DNA from: Megachile rotundata
Lineage: Eukaryota; Arthropoda; Insecta; Hymenoptera; Megachilidae
NCBI RefSeq assembly: GCF_050947335.1
Contig: NW_027473830.1
Span: 62,001 to 126,000 of the forward strand
Direction of reading: 5' to 3'
Length of the DNA stretch: 64,000 nt
The number at the start of each line of letters is the position of its first letter. Positions within the stretch are counted from its first letter, which is position 1. Made by a program: the position numbers and the translations under genes. The notes beneath the pieces were generated by a model. It searched no databases and was not told the origin of the DNA. It saw only the letters and a program-made list of their open reading frames with translations. Shown here one piece after another: positions 46,800 to 61,848 of the stretch.

Positions 46800-49040
46800 C
46801 TAACTCATATTATTAGCCATATTATGCTTATATGATCGATAGAACGACAATTACTATCCTTATTACACTCACGTTAATCAATCTAACTCATATTATTAAC
46901 CATATTATGAAGATATGATCGATAGAACGACAATTACTATACTTATTACACTGACTTTAATCAATCTAACTCATATTATTACCCATATTATGAAGATATG
47001 ATCGATAGAACGACAATTACTACACTTATTACACTCACTATTATCAATCTAATTCATGTTATTAACCATATTATGCAGATATGATCGATAGAACGACAAG
47101 GACTATACTGATTACTCTTATTATTATTAATCTAACTCATATTATTAGCCATATTATGCTTATATGATCGATAGAACGACAATTACTACACTTATTACAC
47201 TCACTGTTATCGATCTAACTCATATTATTAGCCATATTATGGTTATATGACCGATAGAACGACAATTACTATGCTTATTACTCTTATTGTTATCAATCTA
47301 ACTCATATTATTAGCCATATTATGCTTATATGATCGATAGGACGACAATTACTATACTCATTACTCTTATTATTATCAATCTAACTCATATTATTAACCA
47401 TATTATCCTTATATGATCGATAGTACGACAATTACTATACCCATTACTCTTATTATTATCAACCTAACTCATATTATTAGCCATATTATGCTCATATGAT
47501 CGATAGAACGACAATTACTACACTTATTACACTCACTATTATCAATCTAATTCATGTTATTAATCATATTATGCAGATATGATCGATAGAACGACAAATA
47601 CTATACTGATTACTCTTATTATTATGAATCTAACTCATATTATTAGCCATATTATGCTTATATGATCGATAGAACGACAATTACTACACTTATTACACTC
47701 ACTGTTATCAATCTAACTCATATTATTAGCCATATTATGGTTATATGACCGATAGAACGACAATTACTATGCTTATTACTCTTATTATTATCAATCTAAC
47801 TCATATTATTAGCCATATTATGCTTATATGATCGATAGGACGACAATTACTATACTGATTACTCTTATTATTATCAATCTAACTCTTATTATTGGCCATA
47901 TTGTGTTTATATGATCGATAGAACGACAAGTACTATACTTACCACTTTTATTATTATCAATCTAACTCATATTATTATCCATATTATGCATATATGATCG
48001 ATAGTACGACAATTACTATACTCATTACTCTTATTATTATCATTCTAACTCATATTATTAGACATATTATGCTTATATGATCGATAGTATGACAATTACT
48101 ATACTCATTACTCTTACTATTATCAATCTAACTCATATTATTGGCCATATTGTGTTTATATGATCGATAGAACGACAAGTACTATACTTACCACTTTTAT
48201 TATTATCAATCTAACTCATATTATTAGCCTTATTATGCTTATATGATCGATATAACGACAATTACTATACTTATTACACTCACTGTTATCAATCTAACTC
48301 ATATTATTAGCCATATTATGGTTATATGACCGATAGAACGAGAATTACTATACTTATTACTCTTATTATTATCAATCTAACTCATATTATTAGCGATATT
48401 ATGGTTATATGACCGATAGAACGACAATTACTATACCTATTATTCTTATTATTATCAATCTAACTCATATTATTAGCCATATTATGCTTATATGATCGAT
48501 AGAACGACAATTACTATACTCATTACTCTTATTATTATCATTCTAACTCATATTATTAGACATATTATTCTTATATGATCGATAGTATGACAATTACTAT
48601 ACTCATTACTCTTACTATTATCAATCTAACTCATATTATTAGCCATATTGTGTTTATATGATCGATAGAACGACAAGTACTATACTTACCACATTTATTA
48701 TTATCAATCTAACTCGTATTATTAGCGATATTATGGTTATATGAACGATAGAACGACAATTACTATACCTATTATTCTTATTATTATCAATCTAACTCAT
48801 ATTATTATCCATATTATGCTTATATGATCGATAGTACGACAATTACTATACTCATTACTCTTATTATTATCATTCTAACTCATTTTATTAGACATATTAT
48901 GCTTATATGATCGATAGCATGACAATTACTATACTCATCACTCTTACTATTATCATTCTAACTCATATTATTAGCCATATTGTGTTTATATGATCGATAG
49001 AACGACAAGTACTATACTTACCACTTTTATTATTATCAAT
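46800..49040 (+). repeat. 27-monomer tandem duplication, right copy (2,241 bp)
   Basis: All the rare variants of the left copy recur at the same offset. After about 49,040 the unit starts a third time but soon diverges: ACTTTAATC replaces ACGTTAATC, GATATGAACG appears at about 49,155, and CAAATACT replaces CAAGGACT. Only these two copies are products of the most recent event. Confidence 0.88.
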
Positions 49041-52000
49041 CTAACTCATATTATTAGCCATATTATGCTTATATGATCGATAGAACGACAATTACTATCC
49101 TTATTACACTCACTTTAATCAATCTAACTCATATTATTAACCATATTATGAAGATATGAACGATAGAACGACAATTACTATACTTATTACACTGACTTTA
49201 ATCAATCTAACTCATATTATTACCCATATTGTGAAGATATGATCGATAGAACGACAATTACTACACTTATTACACTCACTATTATCAATCTAATTCATGT
49301 TATTAACCATATTATGCAGATATGATCGATAGAACGACAAATACTATACTGATTACTCTTATTATTATTAATCTAACTCATATTATTAGCCATATTATGC
49401 TTATATGATCGATAGAACGACAATTACTACACTTATTACTCTTATTATTATCAATCTAACTCATATTATTAGCCATATTATGCTTATATGATCGATAGGA
49501 CGACAATTACTATACTCATTACTCTTATTATTATTAATATAACTCATATTAATAGCCATATTATGCTTATATGATCGATAGAACGACAATTACTACACCT
49601 ATTACACTCACTGTTATCAATCTAACTCATATTATTAGCCATGTTATGGTTATATGACCGATAGAACGACAATTACTATGCTTATTACTCTTATTATTAT
49701 CAATCTAAGTCATATTATTAGCCATATTATGCTTATATGATCGATAGGACGACAATTACTATACTCATTACTCTTATTATTATCAATCTAACTCATATTA
49801 TTAGCCATATTATCCTTATATGATCGATAGTACGACAATTACTATACCCATTACTCTTATTATTATCAACCTAACTCATATTATTAGCCATATTATGCTC
49901 ATATGATCGATAGAACGACAATTACTACACTTATTACACTCACTATTATCAATCTAACTCATATTATTATCCATATTATGCTTATATGATCGATAGTACG
50001 ACAATTACTATACTCATTACTCTTATTATTATCATTCTAACTCATATTATTAGACATATTATGGTTATATGATCGATAGTATGACAATTACTATACTCAT
50101 TACTCTTACTATTATCAATCTAACTCATATTATTAGCCATATTGTGTTTATATGATCGATAGAACGACAAGTACTATATTTATTACTCTTATTATTATCA
50201 ATCTAACTCATATTATTAGCCATATTATGCTCATATGATCGATAGAACGACAATTACTACACTTATTACACTCACTATTATCAATCTAATTCATGTTATT
50301 AATCATATTATGCAGATATGATCGATAGAACGACGAATACTATACTGATTACTCTTATTATTATTAATCTAACTCATATTATTAGCCATATTATGCTTAT
50401 ATGATCGATAGAACGACAATTACTACACTTATTACACACACTGTTATCAATCTAACTCGTATTATTGGCCATATTATGGTTATATGACCGATAGAACGAC
50501 AATTACTATACTTATTACTCTTATTATTATCAATCTAACTCATATTATTAGCCATATTACGCTTATATGATCGATAGGACGACAATTACTATACTCATTA
50601 CACTCATTATTATCAATCTAACTCATATTATTAGCCATATTATGCTTATATGATCGATAGAACGACAATTACTATACTCATTACTCTTATTATTATCAAA
50701 CTAACTCATATTATTAGCCATATTATGCTTATATGATCGATAGGACGACAACTACTATACTCATAACTCTTATTATTATCAATCTAACTCATATTATTAG
50801 CCTTATTATGCTTATATGATCGATATAACGACAATTACTATACTTATTACACTCACTGTTATCAATCTAACTCATATTATTAGCCATATTATGGTTATAT
50901 GACCGATAGAACGAGAATTACTATACTTATTACTCTTATTATTATCAATCTAACTCATATTATTAGCGATATTATGGTTATATGACCGATAGAACGACAA
51001 TTACTATACCTATTATTCTTATTATTATCAATCTAACTCATATTATTAGCCATATTATGCTTATATGATCGATAGAACGACAATTACTATACTCATTACT
51101 CTTATTATTATCATTCTAACTCATATTATTAGACATATTATGCTTATATGATCGATAGTATGACAATTACTATACTCATTACTCTTACTATTATCAATCT
51201 AACTCATATTATTAGCCATATTGTGTTTATATGATCGATAGAACGACAAGTACTATACTTACCACATTTATTATTATCAATCTAACTCGTATTATTAGCG
51301 ATATTATGGTTATATGAACGATAGAACGACAATTACTATACCTATTATTCTTATTATTATCAATCTAACTCATATTATTATCCATATTATGCTTATATGA
51401 TCGATAGTACGACAATTACTATACTCATTACTCTTATTATTATCATTCTAACTCATTTTATTAGACATATTATGCTTATATGATCGATAGTATGACAATT
51501 ACTATACTCATCACTCTTACTATTATCATTCTAACTCATATTATTAGCCATATTGTGTTTATATGATCGATAGAACGACAAGTACTATACTTACCACTTT
51601 TATTATTATCAATCTAACTCATATTATTAGCCATATTATGGTTATATGACCGATAGAACGACAATTACTATATTTATTACTCTTATTATTATCAATCTAA
51701 CTCATATTATTAGCCATATTATGCTCATATGATCGATAGAACGACAATTACTACACTTATTACACTCACTATTATCAATCTAATTCATGTTATTAATCAT
51801 ATTATGCAGATATGATCGATAGAACGACAAATACTATACTGATTACTCTTATTATTATTAATCTAACTCATATTATTAGCCATATTATGCTTATATGATC
51901 GATAGAACGACAATTACTACACTTATTACACTCAGTTTAATCAATCTAACTCATATTATTAACCATATTATGAAGATATGATCGATAGATCGACAGTTAC

Positions 52001-53160
52001 TATACTGATTACTCTTATTATTATTACTCTAATTCATGTTATTAACCATATTTTGCAGATATGATCGATAGAACGACAAATACTATACTGATTACTCTTA
52101 TTATTATTAATCTAACTCATATTATTAACCATATTATGCTTATATGATCGATAGAACGACAATTACTACACTTATTACACTCACTGTTATCAATCTAACT
52201 CGTATTATTGGCCATATTATGGTTATATGACCGATAGAACGACAATTACTATACTTATTACTCTTATTATTATCAATCTAACTCATATTATTAGCCATAT
52301 TATGCTTATATGATCGATAGGACGACAATTACTATACTCATTACTCTTATTATTATTAATCTAACTCATATTACTAGCCATATTATGCTTATATGATCGA
52401 TAGAACGACAATTACTACACTTATTACACTCACTGTTATCAATCTAACTCATATTATTAGCCATATTATGCTTACATGATCGATAGTACGACAATTACTA
52501 TACTCATTACTCTTATTATTATCATTCTAACTCATATTATTAGACATATTATGCTTATATGATCGATAGTATGACAATTACTATACTCATTACTCTTACT
52601 ATTATCAATCTAACTCATATTATTAGCCATATTGTGTTTATATGATCGATAGAACGACAAGTACTATACTTACCACTTTTATTATTATCAATCTAACTCA
52701 TATTATTAGCCATATTATGGGTATATGACCGATAGAACGACAATTACTATATTTATTACTCTTATTATTATCAATCTAACTCATATTATTAGCCATATTA
52801 TGCTTATATGATCGATAGGACGACAATTACTATACTCATTACTCTTATTATTATCAATCTAACTCATATTATTAGCCATATTATGCTTATATGATCGATA
52901 GGACGACAATTACTATACTCATTACTCTTATTATTATCAATCTAACTCATATTATTAGCCATATTATGCTTATATGATCGATAGAACGACAATTACTATC
53001 CTTATTACACTCACTTTAATCAATCTAACTCATATTATTAACCATATTATGAAGGTATGATCGATAGAACGACAATTGCTATACTTATTACACTGACTTT
53101 AATCAATCTAACTCATATTATTAACCATATTATGAAGATATGATCGATAGAACGACAATT
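49041..53160 (+). repeat. Mosaic satellite region
   Basis: 83-bp monomers throughout. It starts as a diverged third start of the 27-monomer unit (to about 49,440), then mixes runs related to other places. The series at about 50,750-51,600 (CATAACTC, AGCCTTATTATGC, GAGAATTAC, AGCGATATTATGG, ACTCGTATTATTAGCG) matches 45,960-46,790; ACTCGTATTA at 51,285 is exactly 58 monomers after 46,471. Runs near 51,700-52,300 resemble 31,480-32,000. No gene is present. Confidence 0.75.
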
Positions 53161-56100
53161 ACTATACTTATTACTCTTATTATTATCAATCTAACTCATA
53201 TTATTAGCCATATTACGCTTATATGATCGATAGGACGACAATTACTATACTTATTACACTTATTCTTATCAATCTAACTCATATTATTAGCCATATTATG
53301 CTTATATGATCGATAGAACGACAATTACTACACTTATTACACTCACTATTATCAATCTAATTCATGTTATTAACCATATTATGCAGATATGATCGATAGA
53401 ACGACAAATACTATACTGATTACTCTTATTATTATTAATCTAACTCATATTATTAGCCATATTACGCTTATATGATCGATAGAACGACAATTACTACACT
53501 TATTACACTCACTGTTATCAATCTAACTCGTATTATTAGCCATATTATGGTTATATGACCGATAGAACGTCAATTACTATACTTATTACTCTTATTGTTA
53601 TCAATCTAACTCATATTATTAGCCATATTATGCTTATATGATCGATAGGACGACAATTACTATACTCATTACTCTTATTATTATCAATCTTACTCATATT
53701 ATTAGCCATATTATCCTCATATGATCGATAGTACGACAATTACTATACCCATTACTCTTATTATTATCAACCTAACTCATATTATTAGCCATATTATGCT
53801 CATATGATCGATAGAACGACAATTACTACACTTATTACACTCACTATTATCAATCTAATTCATGTTATTAATCATATTATGCAGATATGATCGATAGAAC
53901 GACAAATACTATACTGATTACTCTTATTATTATTAATCTAACTCATATTATTAGCCATATTATGCTTATATGATCGATAGAACGACAATTACTACACTTA
54001 TTACACGCAGTTTAATCAATCTAACTCATATTATTAACCATATTATGAAGATATGATCGATAGAACGACAGTTACAATACTGATTACTCTTATTATTATT
54101 ACTCTAATTCATGTTATTAACCATATTATGCAGATATGATCGATAGAACGACAAATACTATACTGATTACTCTTATTATTATTAATCTAACTCATATTAT
54201 TAGCCATATTATGCTTATGTGATCGATAGAACGACAATTACTACACTTATTACACTCACTGTTATCAATCTAACTCGTATTATTGGCCATATTATGGTTA
54301 TATGACCGATAGAACGACAATTACTATCCTTATTACTCTTATTATTATCAATCTAACTCATATTATTAGCCATATTATGCTTATATGATCGATAGGACGA
54401 CAATTACTATACTCATTACTCTTATTATTATCAATCTCACTCATATTATTAGCCATATTATGCTTATATGATCGATAGAAGGACAATTACTATACTTATT
54501 ACTCTTATTATTATCAATCTAACTCATATTATTATCCATATTATGCTTATATGATCGATAGTACGACAATTACTATACTCATTACTCTTATTATTATCAT
54601 TCTAACTCATATTAATAGACATATTATGCTTATATGATCGATAGTATGACAATTACTATACTCATTACTCTTACTATTATCAATCTAACTCATATTATTA
54701 GCCATATTCTGTTTATATGATCGATAGAACGACAAGTACTATACTTACCACTTTTATTATTATCAATCTAACTCATATTATTAGCCATATTGTGGTTATA
54801 TGACCGATAGAACGACAATTACTATATTTATTACTCTTATTATTATCGATCTAACTCATATTATTAGCCATATTATGCTTATATGATCGATAGGACGACA
54901 ATTACTATACTCATTATTCTTATTATTATCAATCTAACTCATATTACTAGCCATATTATGCTTATATGATCGATAGAACGACAATTACTACACTTATTAC
55001 ACTCACTGTTATCAATCTAACTCATATTATTAGCCATATTATGGTTATATGACCGATAGAACGACAATTACTATGCTTATTACTCCTATTATTATCAATC
55101 TAACACATATTATTAGCCATATTATGCTTATATGATCGATAGGACGACAATTACTATACTCATTACTCTTATTATTATCAATCTAACTCATATTATTAGC
55201 CATATTATCCTTATATGATCGATAGTACGACAATTACTATACCCATTACTCTTATTGTTATCAACCTAACTCATATTATTAGCCATATTATGCTCATATG
55301 ATCGATAGAACGACAATTACTACACTTATTACACTCACTATTATCAATCTAACTCATATTATTATCCATATTATGCTTACATGATCGATAGTACGACAAT
55401 TACTATACTCATTACTCTTATTATTATCATTCTAACTCATATTATTAGACATATTATGCTTATATGATCGATAGTATGACAATTACTATACTCATTACTC
55501 TTACTATTATCAATCTAACTCATATTATTAGCCATATTGTGTTTATATGATCGATAGAACGACAAGTACTATACTTACCACTTTTATTATTATCAATCTA
55601 ACTCATATTATTAGCCATATTATGGTTATATGACCGATAGAACGACAATTACTATATTTATTACTCTTATTATTATCAATCTAACTCATATTATTAGCCA
55701 TATTATGCTCATATGATCGATAGAACGACAATTACTACACTTATTACACTCACTATTATCCATCTAATTCATGTTATTAATCATATTATGCAGATATGAT
55801 CGATAGAACGACAAATACTATACTGATTACTCTTATTATTATTAATCTAACTCATATTATTAGCCATATTATGCTTATATGATCGATAGAACGACAATTA
55901 CTACACTTATTACACTCAGTTTAATCAATCTAACTCGTATTATTGGCCATATTATGGTTATATGACCGATAGAACGACAATTACTATACTTATTACTCTT
56001 ATTATTATCAATCTAACTCATATTATTAGCCATATTATGCTTATATGATCGATAGGACGACAATTACTATACTCATTACTCTTATTATTATCAATCTAAC

Positions 56101-59100
56101 TCATATTATTAGCCATATTATGCTTATATGATCGATAGGACGACAATTACTATACTCATTACTCTTATTATTATCAATCTAACTCATATTATTAGCCATA
56201 TTATGCTTATATGATCGATAGAACGACAATTACTATCCTTATTACACTCACTTTAATCAATCTAACTCATATTATTAACCATATTATGAAGATATGATCG
56301 ATAGAACGACAATTGCTATACTTATTACTCTTATTATTATCAATCTAACTCATATTATTAGCCATATTACGCTTATATGATCGATAGGACGACAATTACT
56401 ATACTTATTACACTTATTCTTATCAATCTAACTCATATTATTAGCCATATTATGCTTATATGATCGATAGAACGACAATTACTACACTTATTACACTCAC
56501 TATTATCAATCTAATTCATGTTATTAACCATATTATGCAGATATGATCGATAGAACGACAAATACTATACTGATTACTCTTATTATTATTAATCTAACTC
56601 ATATTATTAGCCATATTACGCTTATATGATCGATAGAACGACAATTACTACACTTATTACACTCACTGTTATCAATCTAACTCGTATTATTAGCCATATT
56701 ATGGTTATATGACCGATAGAACGTCAATTACTATACTTATTACTCTTATTGTTATCAATCTAACTCATATTATTAGCCATATTATGCTTATATGATCGAT
56801 AGGACGACAATTACTATACTCATTACTCTTATTATTATCAATCTCACTCATATTATTAGCCATATTATGCTTATATGATCGATAGAACAACAATTACTAT
56901 ACTTATTACTCTTATTATTATCAATCTAACTCATATTATTAGCCATATTGTGGTTATATGACCGATAGAACGACAATTACTATATTTATTACTCTTATTA
57001 TTATCAATCTAACTCATATTATTAGCCATATTATGCTCATATGATCGATAGTTCGACAATTACTATACTAATTACTCTTATTATTACCAATCTAACTCAT
57101 ATTATTAACCATATTATGAAGATATGATCGATAGAACGACAATTACTATACTTATTACTCTTATTATTATCAATCTAACTCATATTGTTAGCCATATTAT
57201 GCTTATATGATCGGTATAACGACAAATAATATACTTATTACTCTTATTATTATCAACCTAACTCATATTATTAGCCATATTATGCTTATATGATCGATGG
57301 AACGACAATTACTACACTTATTACACTCACTGTTATCAATCTAACTCGTATTATTAGCCATATTACGGTTATATGACCGATAGAACGACAATTACTATAC
57401 TTATTACTCTTATTATTATCAATCTAACTCATATTATTAGCCATATTATGCTTATATGATCGATAGGACGACAATTACTATACTCATTATTCTTATTATT
57501 ATCAATCTAACTCATATTATTAGCCATATTATGCTCATATGATCGATAGAACGACAATTACTACACTTATTACACCCACTATTATGAATCTAATTCATGT
57601 TATTAACCATATTATGCAGATATGATCGATAGACCGACAAATACTATACTGATTACTCTTATTATTATTAATCTAACTCATATTATTAGCCATATTATGC
57701 TTATATGATCGATAGAACGACAATTACTACACTTATTATACTCAGTTTAATCAATCTAACTCATATTATTAACCATATTATGAAGATATGATCGATAGAA
57801 CGACAGTTACTATACTGATTACTCTTATTATTATTACTCTAATTCATGTTATTAACCATATTATGCAGATATGATCGATAGAACGACAAATACTATACTG
57901 ATTACTCTTATTATTATTAATCTAACTCATATTATTAGCCATATTATGCTTATATGATCGATAGAACGACAATTACTACACTTATTACACTCACTGTTAT
58001 CAATCTAACTCGTATTATTGGCCATATTATGGTTATATGACCGATAGAACGACAATTACTATACTTATTACTCTTATTATTATCAATCTAACTCATATTA
58101 TTAGCCATATTATGCTTATATGATCGATAGGACGACAATTACTATACTCATTACTCTTATTATTATCAATCTAACTCATATTATTAGCCATATTATGCTT
58201 ATATGATCGATAGGACGACAATTACTATACTCATTACTCTTATTATTATCAATCTCACTCATATTATTAGCCATATTATGCTTATATGATCGATAGAACG
58301 ACAATTACTATACTTATTACTCTTATTATTATCAATCTAACTCATATTCTTATCCATATTATGCTTATATGATCGATAGTACGACAATTACTATACTCAT
58401 TACTCTTATTATTATCATTCTAACTCATATTAATAGACATATTATGCTTATATGATCGACAGTATGACAATTACTATACTCATTACTCTTACTATTATCA
58501 ATCTAACTCGTATTATTAGCCATATTCTGTTTATATGATCGATAGAACGACAAGTACTATACTTACCACTTTTATTATTATCAATCTAACTCATATTATT
58601 AGCCATATTGTGGTTATATGACCGATAGAACGACAATTACTATATTTATTACTCTTATTATTATCAATCTAACTCATATTATTAGCCATATTATGCTTAT
58701 ATGAGCGATAGAACGACAATTACTATCCTTATTACACTCACTTTAATCAATCTAACTCATATTATTAACCATATTATGAAGATATGATCGATAGAACGAC
58801 AATTGCTATACTTATTACACTGACTTTAATCAATCTAACTCATATTATTAACCATATTATGAAGATATGATCGATAGAACGACAATTACTATACTTATTA
58901 CTCTTATTATTATCAATCTAACTCATATTATTAGCCATATTACGCTTATATGATCGATAGGACGACAATTACTATACTTATTACACTTATTCTTATCAAT
59001 CTAACTCATATTATTAGCCATATTATGCTTATATGATCGATAGAACGACAATTACTACACTTATTACACTCACTATTATCAATCTAATTCATGTTATTAA

Positions 59101-59192
59101 CCATATTATGCAGATATGATCGATAGAACGACAAATACTATACTGATTACTCTTATTATTATTAATCTAACTCATATTATTAGCCATATTAC
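53161..59192 (+). repeat. Mosaic satellite region with 31-38 monomer spacings
   Basis: Landmarks recur at exact multiples of 83 bp. TATTCTTATC at 53,261, 56,415 and 58,988 is spaced 38 and 31 monomers. The rare AACGTCAATTAC at 53,566 and 56,720 is 38 monomers apart and returns 84 monomers later near 63,692. CGGTATAACG at 57,212 is 35 monomers before that at 60,117. A run of about 9 monomers at 57,948-58,69x is repeated 15 monomers later. No deletion monomers or insertions were found. Confidence 0.75.
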
Positions 59193-60720
59193 GCTTATAT
59201 GATCGATAGAACGACAATTACTACACTTATTACACTCACTGTTATCAATCTAACTCGTATTATTGGCCATATTATGGTTATATGACCGATAGAACGACAA
59301 TTACTATACTTATTACTCTTATTATTATCAATCTAACTCATATTATTAGCCATATTATGCTTATATGATCGATAGGACGACAATTACTATACTCATTACT
59401 CTTATTATTATCAATCTAACTCATATTATTAGCCATATTATGCTTATATGATCGATAGGACGACAATTACTATACTCATTACTCTTATTATTATCAATCT
59501 CACTCATATTATTAGCCATATTATGCTTATATGATCGATAGAACGACAATTACTATACTTATTACTCTTATTATTATCAATCTAACTCATATTCTTATCC
59601 ATATTATGCTTATATGATCGATAGTACGACAATTACTATACTCATTACTCTTATTATTATCATTCTAACTCATATTAATAGACATATTATGCTTATATGA
59701 TCGACAGTATGACAATTACTATACTCATTACTCTTACTATTATCAATCTAACTCATATTATTAGCCATATTCTGTTTATATGATCGATAGAACGACAAGT
59801 ACTATACTTACCACTTTTATTATTATCAATCTAACTCATATTATTAGCCATATTGTGGTTATATGACCGATAGAACGACAATTACTATATTTATTACTCT
59901 TATTATTATCAATCTAACTCATATTATTAGCCATATTATGCTCATATGATCGATAGTTCGACAATTACTATACTAATTACTCTTATTATTACCAATCTAA
60001 CTCATATTATTAACCATATTATGAAGATATGATCGATAGAACGACAATTACTATACTTATTACTCTTATTATTATCAATCTAACTCATATTGTTAGCCAT
60101 ATTATGCTTATATGATCGGTATAACGACAAATAATATACTTATTACTCTTATTATTATCAACCTAACTCATATTATTAGCCATATTATGCTTATATGATC
60201 GATGGAACGACAATTACTACACTTATTACACTCACTGTTATCAATCTAACTCGTATTATTAGCCATATTATGGTTATATGACCGATAGAACGACAATTAC
60301 TATACTTATTACTCTTATTATTATCAATCTAACTCATATTATTAGCCATATTGTGGTTATATGACCGATAGAACGACAATTACTATATTTATTACTCTTA
60401 TTATTATCAATCTAACTCATATTATTAGCCATATTATGCTTATATGAGCGATAGAACGACAATTACTATCCTTATTACACTCACTTTAATCAATCTAACT
60501 CATATTATTAACCATATTATGAAGATATGATCGATAGAACGACAATTGCTATACTTATTACACTGACTTTAATCAATCTAACTCATATTATGAACCATAT
60601 TATGAAGATATGATCGATAGAACGACAATTACTATACTTATTACTCTTATTATTATCAATCTAACTCATATTATTAGCCATATTACGCTTATATGATCGA
60701 TAGGACGACAATTACTATAC
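59193..60720 (+). repeat. 32-monomer-spaced duplication, left copy
   Basis: It matches 61,849-63,376 at 2,656 bp, exactly 32 x 83: TCGACAGTATG at 59,701 and 62,357, CGGTATAACG at 60,117 and 62,773, GAGCGATAG at 60,446 and 63,102. A private ATTATGAACC replaces ATTATTAACC near 60,590. At 60,720 the match ends and resumes at a 37-monomer offset, so five monomers are missing here relative to the right copy. Confidence 0.8.
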
Positions 60721-61848
60721 TCATTACTCTTATTATTATCAATCTTACTCATATTATTAGCCATATTATCCTCATATGATCGATAGTACGACAATTACTA
60801 TACCCATTACTCTTATTATTATCAACCTAACTCATATTATTAGCCATATTATGCTCATATGATCGATAGAACGACAATTACTACACTTATTACACTCACT
60901 ATTATCAATCTAGTTCATGTTATTAATCATATTATGCAGATATGATCGATAGAACGACAAATACTATACTGATTACTCTTATTATTATTAATCTAACTCA
61001 TATTATTAGCCATATTATGCTTATATGATCGATAGAACGACAATTACTATACTCATTACTCTTATTATTATCAATCTAACTCATATTATTAGCCATATTA
61101 TGCTTATGTGATCGATAGAACGACAATTACTACACTTATTACACTAACTGTTATCAATCTAACTCGTATTATTGGCCATATTATGGTTATATGACCGATA
61201 GAACGACAATTACTATCCTTATTACTCTTATTATTATCAATCTAACTCATATTATTAGCCATATTATGCTTATATGATCGATAGGACGACAATTACTATA
61301 CTCATTACTCTTATTATTATCAATCTAACTCATATTATTAGCCATATTATGCTTATATGATCGATAGGACGACAATTACTATACTCATTACTCTTATTAT
61401 TATCAATCTCACTCATATTATTAGCCATATTATGCTTATATGATCGATAGAAGGACAATTACTATACTTATTACTCTTATTATTATCAATCTAACTCATA
61501 TTATTATCCATATTATGCTTATATGATCGATAGTACGACAATTACTATACTCATTACTCTTATTATTATCATTCTAACTCATATTAATAGACATATTATG
61601 CTTATATGATCGATAGTATGACAATTACTATACTCATTACTCTTACTATTATCAATCTAACTCATATTATTAGCCATATTCTGTTTATATGATCGATAGA
61701 ACGACAAGTACTATACTTACCACTTTTATTATTATCAATCTAACTCATATTATTAGCCATATTGTGGTTATATGACCGATAGAACGACAATTACTATATT
61801 TATTACTCTTATTATTATCGATCTAACTCATATTATTAGTCATATTAT
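60721..61848 (+). repeat. Satellite segment matching 53,66x-54,88x
   Basis: The run carries rare variants shared with the region about 6.9 kb upstream: ATCCTCATATG, GCTTATGTGATCG (61,101, exactly 83 monomers after 54,212), GAAGGACAATTAC and TATTATCGATC (both 84 monomers after their counterparts at about 54,479 and 54,841). The shift from 83 to 84 shows that one monomer was gained or lost within this run. Confidence 0.78.
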
